Source: Pelodera strongyloides (lineage: Eukaryota; Nematoda; Chromadorea; Rhabditida; Rhabditidae). Taken from it: DNA of 64,000 nucleotides. A model generated the notes under the pieces. That model had not been told where the DNA came from. It saw only the letters and a program-made list of their open reading frames with translations, and searched no databases. The stretch is from assembly GCA_036852015.1 (NCBI GenBank), contig JAANDG010000076.1:186001-250000 (forward strand). The letters are read 5' to 3'. The stretch's first letter is position 1. The number at the start of each line of letters is the position of its first letter. Shown piece after piece: positions 10,267 through 21,570 of the stretch. The position numbers and the translations under genes were made by a program.

Positions 10267-13177
10267 GGTTTATTGATTACATAAATAACATATTATCAAG
10301 GCACCCTAAGACGGAAATGCGTATAAAAACAGCCCAATTGCAACTACATTACACTGGAACACAGATCGACAAGCCGTTTGCTCACTAAAATCGATACTCA
10401 AAAAAAAGGTTTAACCTGGTCAATGGCAATTCCTCTTCAGTCGCAGCTGTTAATATTGGAATGAATGCTTGAGGTGTACCATCACCAACAATGTTGTAAC
10501 CTGCAACAAATAGATTCATTATGCAACAAACTGACATACAGAAGTAGAATAGTCTCTTTGGTTGTTATCACGTGCAGCGCGCAGCCTAACACGTTCAGAT
10601 TAAACACAAATGGAACTCGGAGCTAACAAAACAAAATCCAACTAATTGAAAATCCAAGACACTAAACATTATAGACAATGCAATAGAACGAGATTTGTCG
10701 GAAACCCTATCATTTAGCACTGAAACACTACCCTATAATAAAAAAAATCGAAAACCACATACCATCCAAGACCACAGCTTCCATAACATTCTCCAAATAT
10801 GCGACAGTTTTCGGTAATTTTCTTCTATATGTCATTTGGGATAAGGAATCCATTCCGAGAAAGTAGACATCAAGGCCCGACCAAGCAGACGGACGAGGTG
10901 TTTCCTGGAAGAATCGATATGGAATTGGATTGAATACTTTATTCTGAGAAAGGACAAAAAGCGAAATAATACAGCAAAGCGTAAACAAATGCATAAAAAC
11001 GTAATGCGAAATAGTAAAAAAAATCCCATAAATGTCTCGTATACATACAGTAAACCTTGTCTATCAGGTAGAGAAATGGAATTGCACTTGCATTTTTTTA
11101 TTTCGATAATTACGCTACTTATTAGTACTAAATAATTAACCACGTAAAATTTTCAAGTCAAGTATATACGGAAGATTCGAAAAGTAAATAAATAAAAAAA
11201 GCGTTCTTACTTTGCCCTTTATCTTCACGGCCTCTTTGCCTACAACCGACATCAGAAGTCCGCTCCTAAAATAAACGAAATACAGGTCAAGATATTCGAT
11301 ATTGATTAAACTCAGTTTAGCAAAAGTTCCGTCCCGTTAACGGTTAAAGCGAAACACCGGCCGGTTTTTGAAACGAATTGCGTACACCTGCGTTCTTATG
11401 CAGCATATGCAAATGATCAAAAATTAGAATAAAAACTAGACCCCACGTTGCATAAGTGCATAGGAATGCAAGTACTTGAAATGCGTTTCAAAAACCGGCC
11501 GGTATTTCGCTTTAACAGAAAAAAACAGCTCCCCAAATAAAACACCGTGATGAATGCAGAAATAGAGCTCCAAAAAGAGCAACAATCTATGTAAAACAAT
11601 GTCACACACGATAATTACAAACACAAAAATAACCAAAGAACACTCACCAGTTTTTGCCAGCATTTGTACATTTGACTTGAACAAAGTCGGTCGGCAATTT
11701 CTCGCCGACTTGAATCCGTTGAAATTTGCCAAGCAAAATCTTATCGTCGTTAAGCCGCTCGATGCCTGACACCTTACAGACAGCTTGTTCCCTAAACCTC
11801 AATTGATATACATTAGAGAGAATGGTATATAGCAACTTAATACTTAAATCTTGTGGTGAATTTTGGGCATAGCATAAAACACCCCGTCAAATGAGGACGA
11901 TCACCTCCCGATCAGTAATGCATTATATGCAAATTAGTCTAAATCACCTCCCCAAAATTTTGAGATGCGGACCTAATTTAGGGCGCGTTCGGGATTGATT
12001 TTCCGAAAGGAAACTCGGCCAAATCCTCGTTCGGGATGGACTTTTTGGAAACGTTCCAATGCTTGGAGAAAACCAAAAATACAGTATGAATTAGCATGGA
12101 AAATTTGGAAAATATGCGCGGGAAACGTTTTTCGCAAGCTAATTGATACTGTATTTTTGGTTTTCTCCAAGCATTGGAACGTTTCCAAAACGTCCATCCC
12201 GAACGAGGATTTGGCCGAGTTTCCTTTCGGAAAATCAATCCCGAACGCGCCCTCATTCCCTGATTTTGGAACATGACGATTTTTTGCCGTTTTCCCAAAT
12301 TTTGAATCTCTTGCTTTGGCAGAAACAAGGTTCAATAGCATACCTTTCTTTAATTAGTGCAAAAGTTCCCGATTTCTCGTCGATATACGCCCAATTTTCA
12401 GTCTTCCTTTTGCACGTGAATTTGGGGGTCGGCATGAAAAAGTGCGCAACTTCTGATCCGTTCATTTCGAGCTTGGGAATCTTGCAAGCCTGAATCAAGC
12501 AATATCAATAAAAGCTGAGTGGAATAAACAGCAAAATAAAGGACGAAGAAAAGAATTCGTGATATAACCAGGTTATGCCAAGGCTAAGAGCAGTTTTGCA
12601 TGGAATTGTTTCGACTTGCCTAATAGAATCCGAAATATACATAAATGTATAACAACAATCGCCAACCTTTTCATTTGAATGGATCGGTTGAGTGTCTTTT
12701 GCAGGGCCAGATATTTCTGGAACGTGCCCGTCCAGTTTATCTTTCGATCTCGACGAACCATCATCTACCCCTTTCACCAGCACGTTGAAACCGAAGATAG
12801 CGAACTTCTGAAATAAGACAAGGGTATTTTTGAACAGAAAATCATGAGATAATGTCACGTCCCTCTACGTGCGTTATTAGCCGCCTGATGCACATAATTG
12901 CCAATCATAGAATAAAGAGAGTTGTAAAATATGAGGAAATACCTCTGAACAATTTCTAAGTATGTAATTCACGACTCACGACTTGTAAGATAAGACCCCG
13001 TGATAAGTAGACAAACCTCACGTGAACCATATTCTGAACTCGTGGGTCGAAATGAGGCTTGAGTGGATTCCAGAGGCGTAGAATTCCACCAAAAGCAAAG
13101 CAACGCGGTCGCACCCAGTAAAGTGATAAGGACACTAAAACTAATCACAATTAATGTTATGCCCCAAAGAACTCCAA
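4124..13177 (-). CDS. DUF229 family protein (alkaline phosphatase/sulfatase superfamily), N-terminally anchored
   Basis: Twenty minus-strand exons join in frame: 13177-13017, 12807-12667, 12489-12344, 11791-11648, 11265-11211, 10943-10763, 10500-10416, 10204-10095, 9893-9823, 9685-9632, 9304-9203, 8231-8085, 7697-7611, 7261-7181, 6993-6922, 6714-6649, 6415-6297, 5926-5782, 4891-4821 and 4214-4124. They encode about 708 residues, close to the usual DUF229 length. The first exon seen encodes one hydrophobic segment (GVLWGITLIVISFSVLITLL), consistent with a signal anchor. DUF229 hallmarks follow in order: FLGMDSLSQM near residue 245, KCLGSESLHK, SHDDIN, MADHGHRF near 447, HWCTC, and the C-terminal RYGDDPHCI with YCVC. 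The Asp and His residues in GMDS and ADHG fit metal binding in this superfamily. The substrate is unknown. The exon carrying the initiator Met was not found. Introns carry at least seven repeats. Confidence 0.9.
4921..4965. repeat. 14 bp tandem repeat, three copies
   Basis: AGCACCACATAAGT is repeated three times without change, followed by AGC. It lies 30 bases upstream (on the minus strand) of the acceptor of the DUF229 exon at 4891-4821. Confidence 0.9.
5054..5466. mobile_element. TTAA-type hairpin transposon, ends AGGATCGCAGTCACTTC
   Basis: A 413 bp element in a DUF229 intron has long imperfect inverted ends. The left end begins AGGATCGCAGTCACTTC; the right end ends with GAAGTGACTGCGATCCT. 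The right flank is TTAA and the left flank CTAA, a one-base-changed copy. The inverted similarity extends about 120 bp inward on each side. Confidence 0.75.
5985..6115. repeat. Dispersed minisatellite units in a DUF229 intron
   Basis: Four or five copies of the CAACGTGGGTGGTC unit, the same as the main array at 1885-2240, lie here with shared spacer text (AATAAACCCAT). A related pair occurs at 5622-5690. Confidence 0.75.
8299..8488. mobile_element. Degenerate TTAA MITE, family A
   Basis: It starts AGCGAAATAAGGGCCGG after TTAA (8295-8298) and ends AACCAGCCGTTAGTTCGCT-like (with one extra base) before TTAG. The ends match family A but are mutated, so it is older than its relatives. It lies in a DUF229 intron. 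Confidence 0.65.
8990..9190 (+). mobile_element. 3' end fragment of the LINE family seen in SHQ1
   Basis: The stretch from ATCGCCCACATAACACACG through GGCAAATATTTGCAAAAC to TGGTGTTATTTAATAAAATA follows the 3' tail of the LINE at 50260-50460 block by block, ending in a TAAA-like tail. Only the untranslated 3' end remains, as expected for a 5'-truncated insertion. Confidence 0.65.
9434..9552. mobile_element. Palindromic MITE with ACTGTAACACT ends
   Basis: Two arms of about 45 bp (ACTGTAACACTGGGCAGGCC ... CCTCGCTGTAAGGCAATTAC) are repeated in inverted order around a short spacer, with a few mismatches. It sits between DUF229 exons. The superfamily is not assigned. Confidence 0.7.
10229..10290 (-). 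mobile_element. (AAT)n microsatellite and adjoining retroelement tail
   Basis: About eleven AAT units run from 10229 and join the text AATAAAGGTTTATTGATTAC. On the minus strand this reads TCAATAAACCTTTATT followed by (ATT)n, the form of a non-LTR retrotransposon 3' tail. Similar AAAGGTTTATT text occurs near 41733 and 50745. Confidence 0.55.
11348..11511. mobile_element. TTAA MITE, family A
   Basis: A 164 bp element with TTAA at 11344-11347 and 11512-11515. Its ends (AGCGAAACACCGGCCGG and the inverse CCGGCCGGTATTTCGCT) are nearly perfect inverted repeats of about 29 bp. It lies in a DUF229 intron. Confidence 0.9.
11981..12252. mobile_element. Palindromic MITE with GGGCGCGTTCGGGA ends
   Basis: Long inverted arms run inward from GGGCGCGTTCGGGATTGAT for over 100 bp, with an almost palindromic overall structure, inside a DUF229 intron. 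Flanking triplets are TTA (left) and TCA (right). The GGGCGC-type ends and possible 3 bp duplication resemble PIF/Harbinger MITEs, which is an inference. Its symmetry creates spurious open frames on both strands. Confidence 0.8.
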
Positions 13178-13204
13178 CTATATATTATCTAAATATTCGA
13201 ATTC

Positions 13205-13235
13205 GTCTTCTACCGTCTGCTTCACTCTAGGGGAC
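13205..13235 (+). mobile_element. SINE fragment, piece 1 of 3
   Basis: CGTCTTCTACCGTCTGCTTC followed by ACTCTAGGGG matches the middle of the intact SINE at 20733-20765. Together with 14261-14322 and 17879-17966 it appears to be one SINE copy split by later insertions. Confidence 0.6.
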
Positions 13236-13382
13236 ACATCGGCTACTCTGTTAATCTCCGACCCAATGCGCGCCCAAATTGTGGCTTTCGACCCCACCGC
13301 CGACGCTAAATATGACTGAAATTTGCAGTGCCGACCCTTTAGCAGTACAAATAGTGTAGCAGTACAGTAGACAGCAGCAGTG

Positions 13383-13579
13383 AAAAAATTTTTGAAAAAA
13401 TCATCGTGAAAAATGCGATGTGCATGCGGAAGGGCTGCAAGCGCGCCATTTGGGTCGGACCTGGGTCAGACATGGGTCAAACTGACCCATGTCTGACCCA
13501 GGTCCGACCCAAATGGCGCGCTTGCAGCCCTTCCGCATGCACATCGCATTTTTCACGATGATTTTTTCAAAAATTTTTT
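13383..13579. repeat. Near-perfect giant palindrome, 97 bp arms
   Basis: Positions 13383-13479 and 13483-13579 are exact reverse complements, separated only by AAC. The centre carries GGGTCGGACCTGGGTCAGAC-type text, so the arms themselves contain GGGTC direct repeats. The same GGGTCGG word recurs nearby at 14150-14255. The arms end abruptly at A/T runs. Confidence 0.95.
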
Positions 13580-14260
13580 GAAGTCCTGCACTTTCTGGTT
13601 TCTTTCTAATTTGTTTATATTTCCTTTATTATTTCCTCTATTAACTTATTGCTATCACAGGTACCATTGCTTCACTTACTGGTGCGCGTTCAAGCAAGCA
13701 AACAAACGGAAGGAAACACGATAAAGTAAGTTTATGATGTCGTAAGAATAGGGTTCCCATCGGTCACTATAGATAGACTCAGACGTAGAAGTATATGTTA
13801 CTAATAGTTTGTAATCTTCGCAGAATGACGCAGAAGTATTATACTTTCATTTACTATTTAATTTAATACATTTAGACACTGGTGGCCAGCTCCCTGCTCC
13901 ATGGAAGTTCACAACATCAAAGATGCTATCTGCTGCCTGATACTAATACTGGACAATGGAAGATTCGCTAAAACTCCGTCAAATTTGAATGTTTAGTCAT
14001 ATACTGTGTATGTATTATTCGCAATAAACATTTCCTCCCGTTATGTAGTGGAATTTATGGGCTACGCTTCTGTACAAATCACGGTGGTGCCGACTCCAAA
14101 CCGTGGTGGTTGCCGACCCAACTGCGACTCCAAACAGTGGTTTTGCCGATCCAACTCCCACGCCTTTTTCAAATTTTTCGACCCGGGGCGGAAACTAGGA
14201 CCGCCCAGAGTCGGACTTCGCTTTAGTTGGGTCGGCACTTTGGGTCGGAGAGGAACATAG

Positions 14261-14322
14261 TAAGAGACACCGCGCCTTGGATTTGGAGCTAAAAATGAAG
14301 ATCCCCGACTTCGAGAGCAAAC
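14261..14322 (+). mobile_element. SINE fragment, piece 2 of 3
   Basis: TAAGAGACACCGCGCCTTGG and the following text up to GACTTCGAGAGCAAAC match 20785-20845 of the intact SINE. The match stops exactly where the CACAG-ended element begins. Confidence 0.75.
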
Positions 14323-17300
14323 CACAGTTCGTAGGCCCAAGCAAATCGTCGGCAGTAGGCAAAAAGTACGAGGTAATACAATGGACGAAATATGGGGAAT
14401 TTCGAAAATTTAATTTTTGCATAAATAATATCTTTATAAAAATACATATTTTAGAAAGGATTCATAATGGATTAACTTCAAACTAGGAAGCGCCCAAGAT
14501 TAGACAATTCTGAACATTTCTGCAAAAAAATTAGCTCGATACACCTAATATTCTTCGAGAAATTTGGGACAGCGCGAAACACTTCGTTATTTTAGTGGAA
14601 AATAGCCAAAAATGGTGATGCAAAAAATATTATTTTTCAATACCTCAAACGTTATGGATCAACTTGAAACTAGCAAGCGCCCAAGAATAGACAATTTTGA
14701 AGATTCCTGCGCGAAAATTGGCTTGATACATCTCATATTCTTCGAGAAAATTGGGACAGCGCAAAACACGTCGTCATTTTCACCAAAAACAAAAAATGCG
14801 AAAGTTGCTTAGATTGCAGTAAATATTATTTTTTCATACCTCAAAGTTCATATGACGTATTAAAACTAGTAAGCGCCCTAGAATAAACAATTTTGAACAT
14901 TTCTATGAAAAAATTAGCTTGATACAACCCATATTCTTCGAGAAAAATGGTACAGCGCAAAACACGTCGTCATTTTCACGGTAAATAGCCGTAAATGGTG
15001 ATGTAAAAAATATTATTTTTCAACACCGCAAACGTTCTGGATCAATTTGAAACTAGAAAGCGCCCAAGAATAGACAATTTTGAACATTTCCGTAGAAATA
15101 TTAGCTCAATACAACTCTTCGTTTTCGAGAAAATTAGGACAGCGCAAAATCCCGTGATAAGTAGTCAAATAGGATTACATAGTGCTCAGTAAATATATAT
15201 ACATATACCAGTCGGCTCACGCCGCGTAAGGCGACTCACATGGAAATATGATTGGTTTAGCATGGGCATACTTATATACAAAGCTTCAAACGTATCATAA
15301 GAAATTCACATAATAGGAAACAATTGCATATGCATACTACGATATTGAGCTGCGACACTCTTTTTATACCCGAACACGAAATTTGCATTTCCGTAACGCA
15401 CATCGGTATGCAAATTACGCTACAGTTACTCTTTTATATAATAAGAAGAATATATATATTGTATCTTAAATTTATAGGAACAGCTTCAAATCGCGCAACA
15501 TCCTATATTAGAGTACTTTGCGCATTTCATTCAAAGGAAAATATTTCAGTCATTCGTTCGAGAAAACCCCTACAACGCAATATAACCTACATTTTATGCG
15601 ACATGGGGCCCTGACTTTGTTCAGAAAAAATACTTTCATTTACATCAAACTTTACGGATCAATGACCTGGCGCTAGCTAGAAGATACTCTGGGGCACAAC
15701 GCAGCATTGTGTAGTTTTCAGAAAAATGGTACAGTATAACATCTTATCTTTTTCGGCAACACAATACCCTTCTTGTTTCGATGCTATGCCAGCGGAATTC
15801 CAAAATTATTGTTCATGTTCATGCAACTTCTCAAGTATAGCACCGTGTTTCTCTTGAGCGTCTCAACAAGATGCTTTGGGCCCGTCCATTCGCTTCGACG
15901 TGAGTCGTACAGGGCAAACATCTTGCGCGTTGTGCGAGCGTGGCACGATAATCCGACGTGCCAGAATATGGAATTTTCCGAATATCGAAAGTCTCCATCC
16001 TTTGTATGTGGAGAACGCCCTGAATTTCTTTGAGGCCCTTCCTCTCGACTAAATACACGATATTTGGCAACACTAGATTATTCTCCACCGCGGCTCAAAC
16101 ACCCTTGCTCGTTAGGATTTCTTACCTGATAACATGCAGATATGTGCCATCCGCGTCTTCTCCAACACTCCAGACAACTACGTCTACTTCGGGCATTCAC
16201 CCTTTTATAGTGGTCTTGCCACATGCAGGCGAGTACACCGGCTACCCTTTTGCGAAAAGGAGGCGAAGACTAGGCGAAAGCGCCGTGCACCCCTTTTATA
16301 TTTTTTTGCATAGATTTCACATTCTCGTACGGTAGCCTTATTCTGGGCATAATGCGAGGTTCTGGCGAAGACAGGGCTCGCCTTTTACCCAGACTTAGAA
16401 GGACGACTCTCGCTGGACATCGGCGTCGCCCCTATTCTGGGCATATCATGCAAATGTCTGGCGACGCCCGGACGAACTTCATTTTTCGAACGAGTCAAGC
16501 TTCGCACAGCAGAGAGGAGTCCAGCGGCTAACGGACGGACATGATATTTAAATTTCTCTGACTACACATGCACTTGCCCACACATGAGGCTGTCAACCAC
16601 GGTGGAAAAGCTCCGCCGGCGTGTACTGTCTATCCTCTGGAAGTATAACCGTCGCATGCGAGGCTAACCGTTCCAATGTAACATCACGTCCGATGCTATC
16701 ACATTTGGCAAGTATAAAACACTAGTATCATCCTTCCAATCCGAGAGTTCATAGACAAAAGTAAGCGGCATGAGGATGAGGTGCTTTGAAACAAGTGTAT
16801 GCTACCAGCGACCTCCTCCCTCCCTACTCAAACAAGTACACATCATACCTTGAAATGTGATTATTAGGAAGAGATGCCCAAGACAAGCCCAAGGAAAAAA
16901 AAGTTTTCCTCAACGTACTTACACTGAATGCCGATTTCAGAAATGTTACCGTCAAAACCGCATTTCTTAAAACCGAACTCGCAGTATTATTCGTCGGCAA
17001 ACTGTTCGGACAGTTACCTTAGTCAGAATCTTAATAGTGCATTACAGTATTGGAAGCGCATTGTTGAAAGGAATGTTTTTCATTCGCTTAACAATTAGTA
17101 TGTAGATAAGAAATGCTAACGAACAGATATAAACAGTAAAAACTTTTTAATGTTTCTGACTACAGTACGTTTCCGAACTGTTTGTCGTGGAATATCTCTG
17201 CGAGTTCTAGATGTGACCAAGACTCATTGTGACCAAACATGAATTTTCCTGGACAAACACTCGGTACAATCACCAATTAATTGTTTAGAGGCACAAGGAG

Positions 17301-17878
17301 ATGTTAAAAAGCCCTTAATCGACATACGAAATGGGGGTCAAAGGTAAAGTGTATTCCCAGTTTTACTTCGTTGCGACGACTATACAGCTGTGCTTCAATC
17401 CTTCAATGTGACGGTTGGCCCCGAGCACCGCTATGGGGCGACTATACTTCAGTACGGACGGTTTGCTTGCCTTCCTATCTATAGGAGCCTGCCATGGGAC
17501 GATTGTCAATCTTGGGATTACTGCACTTCCTTGGGGCGGCTATTTTTGAATAGAACCGTAAAATCCATAGCAGTTTTTATACGGTTCAACTATTGTTGTG
17601 ACAGGGCGCAGCGTGGCTTCTTGTTAATAATGTTTGTACTGAAAACAAATTTATTTTGTATGATAATAACTGTCGTAGTTAGTCTAGACCATCTTCCCAA
17701 CACATTCTTAATTTAATTTCTACGTTTCCCAGTTTATGTGATTTTATTTTAAAACAAATAGTGGTGGCTAAAAATTAGGGAACATCAAAAATTGGGGCGG
17801 AGCCAAAATGGTAATGGACGCGTAATTTTCCGAGATTTTAGGCCCCGCCCATCCTAGTTTCGGTTCGTACGAACTGTG
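14323..17878. mobile_element. 3556 bp CACAG-ended transposon inserted in a SINE
   Basis: The ends are inverted repeats, CACAGTTCGTA at 14323 and TACGAACTGTG ending at 17878. They are flanked by AAAC on both sides (14319-14322 and 17879-17882). Removing the element rejoins a SINE in the order seen in the intact copy at 20565, which independently defines the boundaries. CACAG ends with a 4 bp duplication suggest a CMC/Chapaev-like DNA transposon, which is an inference. No transposase was recognised inside. Confidence 0.65.
14461..15150. repeat. Tandem ~187-196 bp satellite-like repeat, four units
   Basis: The anchor CGCCCAAG (or CGCCCTAG) recurs at 14491, 14678, 14874 and 15061. Each unit also contains GACAATTTTGAACATTTC-like, ATTCTTCGAGAAA-like and GGGACAGCGCAAAACAC-like blocks in the same order. 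The array lies near the left end of the CACAG element. Weaker similarity continues to about 15600. Confidence 0.85.
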
Positions 17879-17966
17879 AAACGGGACCCTGAATTCTACA
17901 TGCTTAAGTCTATGTGTGATAGTGTGATGATTGTGTATGTCTGAATAAAGTGGTATTCACACAACT
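17879..17966 (+). mobile_element. SINE fragment, piece 3 of 3
   Basis: AAACGGGACCCTGAATTCTA through CTGAATAAAGTGGTATTCAC matches the 3' end of the SINE at 20846-20911. It lacks the long poly-A and follows directly on the right end of the CACAG element. Confidence 0.75.
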
Positions 17967-20564
17967 AACACACATATTGACAAAGCATTGGACATTTGCT
18001 TGCCGTGCTACGTGCTACGGTGCTAAAACTATGTCAGTAAGGCAAAATAACGAATATTGAAAAAGAAGAAGAAAGGTATAAAATCCTACCGCCGCTTTCC
18101 ACACCCGGATCGGACAACCATGACCTGCGAATACCCGGACTAGCCGCAACTAAAAAAAATTGTCTCTTTTTAATTACTGAAACATAATGTAAAAGCTACA
18201 CAACAAATTCATAATAGTGCGCAAAGAAAAGGAACGGAAAGAATGAAGTAAAATGGGCGAACGAATTTCGACTTCTGAGAATTCTTATTAAAATCGAGTT
18301 TAAAACTGGGCGGTACGTAAGTAATTTAATACTGCGCGTCGCATGATTTTATGCAACGCGCATTGTCATGTAAATTGCGTATATTTCGTTAAAATTACTG
18401 ATTATTTCCAAAAGGTAGAATTTGCTGTTGCGATGTCGTTTCTTTTTGCAGTGCCTTCGCACTCTCATAACATATTCTAAATTATTGAATGGTAAAGATT
18501 TCGATATGAAATTTTCATCTTTGCACCAATCCAATGTTTTGTAAAAGCTAATGTTAGTGGGTATAATGAAGAAATCTAACTTACGAAGGATCCACGGTGA
18601 ACAGCGGTTCAAAAAAAAGAAGGAAAACAATTATGTGCCGGTTTTCAATCTTGCAATGGGTCAGAATGTCAATAATCTATATATTGGCATAATTGGGGTC
18701 ATAAGGGGGCCGAGACCCAGGCGGGGCCTCTTGACGCGTCAATCCGGCGATGTTCGATATTTCGATAGAAAACTTGAAAACAAACATCTTGATAATTTTC
18801 AGAGACTTCAGACTGGAAACAAATTACTTATCACGTATTTACATTATTTACATTACATTATTCGCCCCATGTATTTTGGTAAACTGTTCATCTTTGTGTA
18901 TTAGTGGTAGCCTGTACCTTGCTTTATTTGTCGAGCAATACAGATTATTTTTGTTTGCTTGTGGTGCTGGGATAGTGCTGGTGTTTGAGATATAAAAATG
19001 GAGCCCATTTCCTTATAGATGATAATGAACGTTTTCATTTCGCTCGGAACTCACTTCATGAAAACTAGAGTTTTGCAAAAAGACAACAACTAGGTTAAGG
19101 CTTTATTCCCACATGTGCACAAAGTAACATATCACAGATTCAACCAATATACCGTGAGCGGCTGAGAAACCAAAATGCCAGAAAATAGCAGCGGATACCA
19201 AAGATCAGATAAAACGGAAAGTGAAAATGGAGTAACAACGGTTAATAATGTCGAATGGCCAAAACTGGTACTACAATACGAAACACTGCGATATAAAACA
19301 ATCGGCAAACGGAAGCAAAACCAAAAGGAGTAACCACAAGGAAAAAATTATAACAAAATCATGCGCGAGAAACCAAAACGAAGCAAACCGGAATAGAACT
19401 AGAGAAATACAGGAGATAAAAGTAAGACCCGGCAACTTTCCTGCGTTCTACCAAGAGACGCTTGCTCATTCGCCCTTCCAGCGATCAATCTGACTGACAC
19501 CGACAAAGTGTAGGTTAATCCGGTATGAAGTTTCCATCTTTCTCACCGTCGACCTCGAGCACGCGGTGTGCTGCTTTCTTCGCTTTCACAGAAGCGCGTG
19601 TATAGGATCCGCAGGCGCTGATGCGCGATACTTCTGAAATACTGACTTGAGCACAGTACACATATACACGTATCTACCAACAAAACAATCTCGCCACCAT
19701 CTTGGCGCTTCCATGCTTCCGCCAAGTACTTTCTACTACATGTTGCTCAGTAGCCTCCACATCTAGCCACCGAAGCTCACACAACTCCAAAATCCTCAGA
19801 AGAGCGAAAAACCACGAGCTGCAAACAACACTCGGCGCGCGCTAAGCACTCCACACACTACCAAAAAAACCCGCAGCACCCTTTCCACATCTAATTTCTT
19901 TCTAACTCCCTATGTACTGTAGGCGGAGCACACTTTCCCGCTGACTTTGCCATCGAATATACAATATTTTTCCTTTCCATTCAGATACTCGAAGTGTAAT
20001 ACAACGCAGCAGTCGCAACGAACCACTGCTTAAACTGGTACATCTCCTACTAGAAACACCAATACGGACATCGCACCTGAAAGCTTGTAGTTCGGAGCCA
20101 CGTGTCTCGGACCACGTCCGAAGGCCCGAAGCGAGGCTGCCGTCAGCGTGCCTTCCCTGGCCGTCACCGCCACCACAGCTCGAAACATCTTCTGTCCTCC
20201 ACGCTCCGACAAATCTCCACAATACGTCCGGACACCGCTAAAAGACCAGAGTAAGGGTGGGAGGGTGGGACACATAACAAACGCCTCCGCAAAATACGAA
20301 ACAGAATGGCCCTCGGCCAACTGGAGGCGTCACTGCACATGGGAACAATGGCCTAGAATGACTTGGTAATACACCCGCCTTGCTTATAAAGGCCTCGGCC
20401 CCGCCCACTGGATTGACTGAGAGGCAGCCCTCAATAATCAATCGATATTCACACAGAAAGCACGTTGCAAAAAAGGGGCTGCCACGCCAACAACTAATCA
20501 ATACCGTTTGATGTGTCCTTTTTTGCAAAACTAGACAATATCTTCAGTGTGTATGTGATTAAAA

Positions 20565-20930
20565 GGGGGCGTCGTGGCTCACTGGCAAAGTTCTCGTCTC
20601 TCACCCATACGACCCGGGTTCGAATCCCTCCCAGTGCTACCATCTTGCAAACATGCCACGGCGTCGGGAATAAAGTTAAGGCGCTCCCCTTGCCTAGCCT
20701 TAGGACGGACCTTTCGCTCTGTATTATCTTCTGTGCCGTCTTCTACCGTCTACTTCACTCTATGGGAAGTAGACGGTAGAAGGCTAAGAGACACCGCCTT
20801 GGATTGGAGCTAAAAATGAAGATCCCCGACTTCGAGAGCAAACGGGACCCTGGATTCTACATGCTTAAGTCTATGTGTGATGATTGCATGTCTGAATAAA
20901 GTGGTATTCACAAAAAAAAAAAAAAAAAAA
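20565..20930 (+). mobile_element. tRNA-derived SINE with poly-A tail
   Basis: The head contains RNA polymerase III promoter boxes: an A box TGGCTCACTGG and a perfect B box GGTTCGAATCC. The body carries a 17 bp perfect hairpin (20740-20756 with 20766-20782, 9-base loop). The tail has AATAAA followed by about 19 A residues (20912-20930). The head does not fold as a clean tRNA, so a functional tRNA gene is unlikely. Three fragments at 13205, 14261 and 17879 show the family is repeated. Confidence 0.85.
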
Positions 20931-21449
20931 GATATAGCTAACATCATTAATAACATTCCAACATTTGTGCACTAACACACTGACAGGTGGTGTCCCTCTA
21001 GTAACAACAACAAAAAACGCATGTTTACATCTTCATTCGTGTGCTTGTGCACAGACAAGAAGATCGTCTGTAGTCTTTAATAAAATATACTTGCTATTAA
21101 ATGTCTGGGGTTGGCGACCCTTGGTTATTTAAATGATGTCTTGCAAGTAATTCAAAAAAGAGGGAAGCGGATAAAACTCATGATATGCAGACAATTTTGC
21201 AAATTCCAACGGTAAGCATAGAATAAAGCAATCAGAGAGGTTTCACCTTAAAAATGTGTAAAGCTATGGAAGATAGCTAGTCGAAATAAGAAAATAACTT
21301 CGGCTTAGAAGATTTTCCCGAGGCAATTTTCACATAGTAGTCAACCTAAACTTGGCAGTAGAAAGCAGGTACAAAGCAGGTAAATAATTCAAGGAATTAT
21401 TTATCCCGCTGACGATAATACATAGTAAATAAATGTACTTTAAACTAAA

Positions 21450-21570
21450 AATAAATGGCAAGGGAAACGTCCAGGTAAACGTCCCTTGTAAGATACTATA
21501 CAAATCTTTACTAAACTAACATTAAATAGCAAGGGAAATGTCCCTTGCAAGACACTATGCTACTATGCAA
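21450..21570. repeat. Tandem duplication around GGGAAACGTCCCTTG
   Basis: A unit of about 75 bp (AAATGGCAAGGGAAACGTC, CCCTTGTAAGATACTATACA) is present twice with small changes, the second reading AGCAAGGGAAATGTCCCTTG. Nothing else is recognised here. Confidence 0.6.

Noticed and set aside
11973..12341. Overlapping frames of over 90 codons on both strands
   Set aside because: They come from the palindromic GGGCGCGTT MITE, whose symmetry keeps frames open. The true coding exon on this strand is 12344-12489.
18349..18630. 93-codon minus frame with a plausible amino acid mix
   Set aside because: No motif, splice context or homologue was recognised, and it lies in a repeat-rich spacer. A protein search could change this view.
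20569..20640. Possible functional tRNA gene
   Set aside because: The A and B boxes are good but the acceptor and anticodon arms do not pair cleanly, and the segment is fused to a poly-A tailed body, so it is a SINE head.
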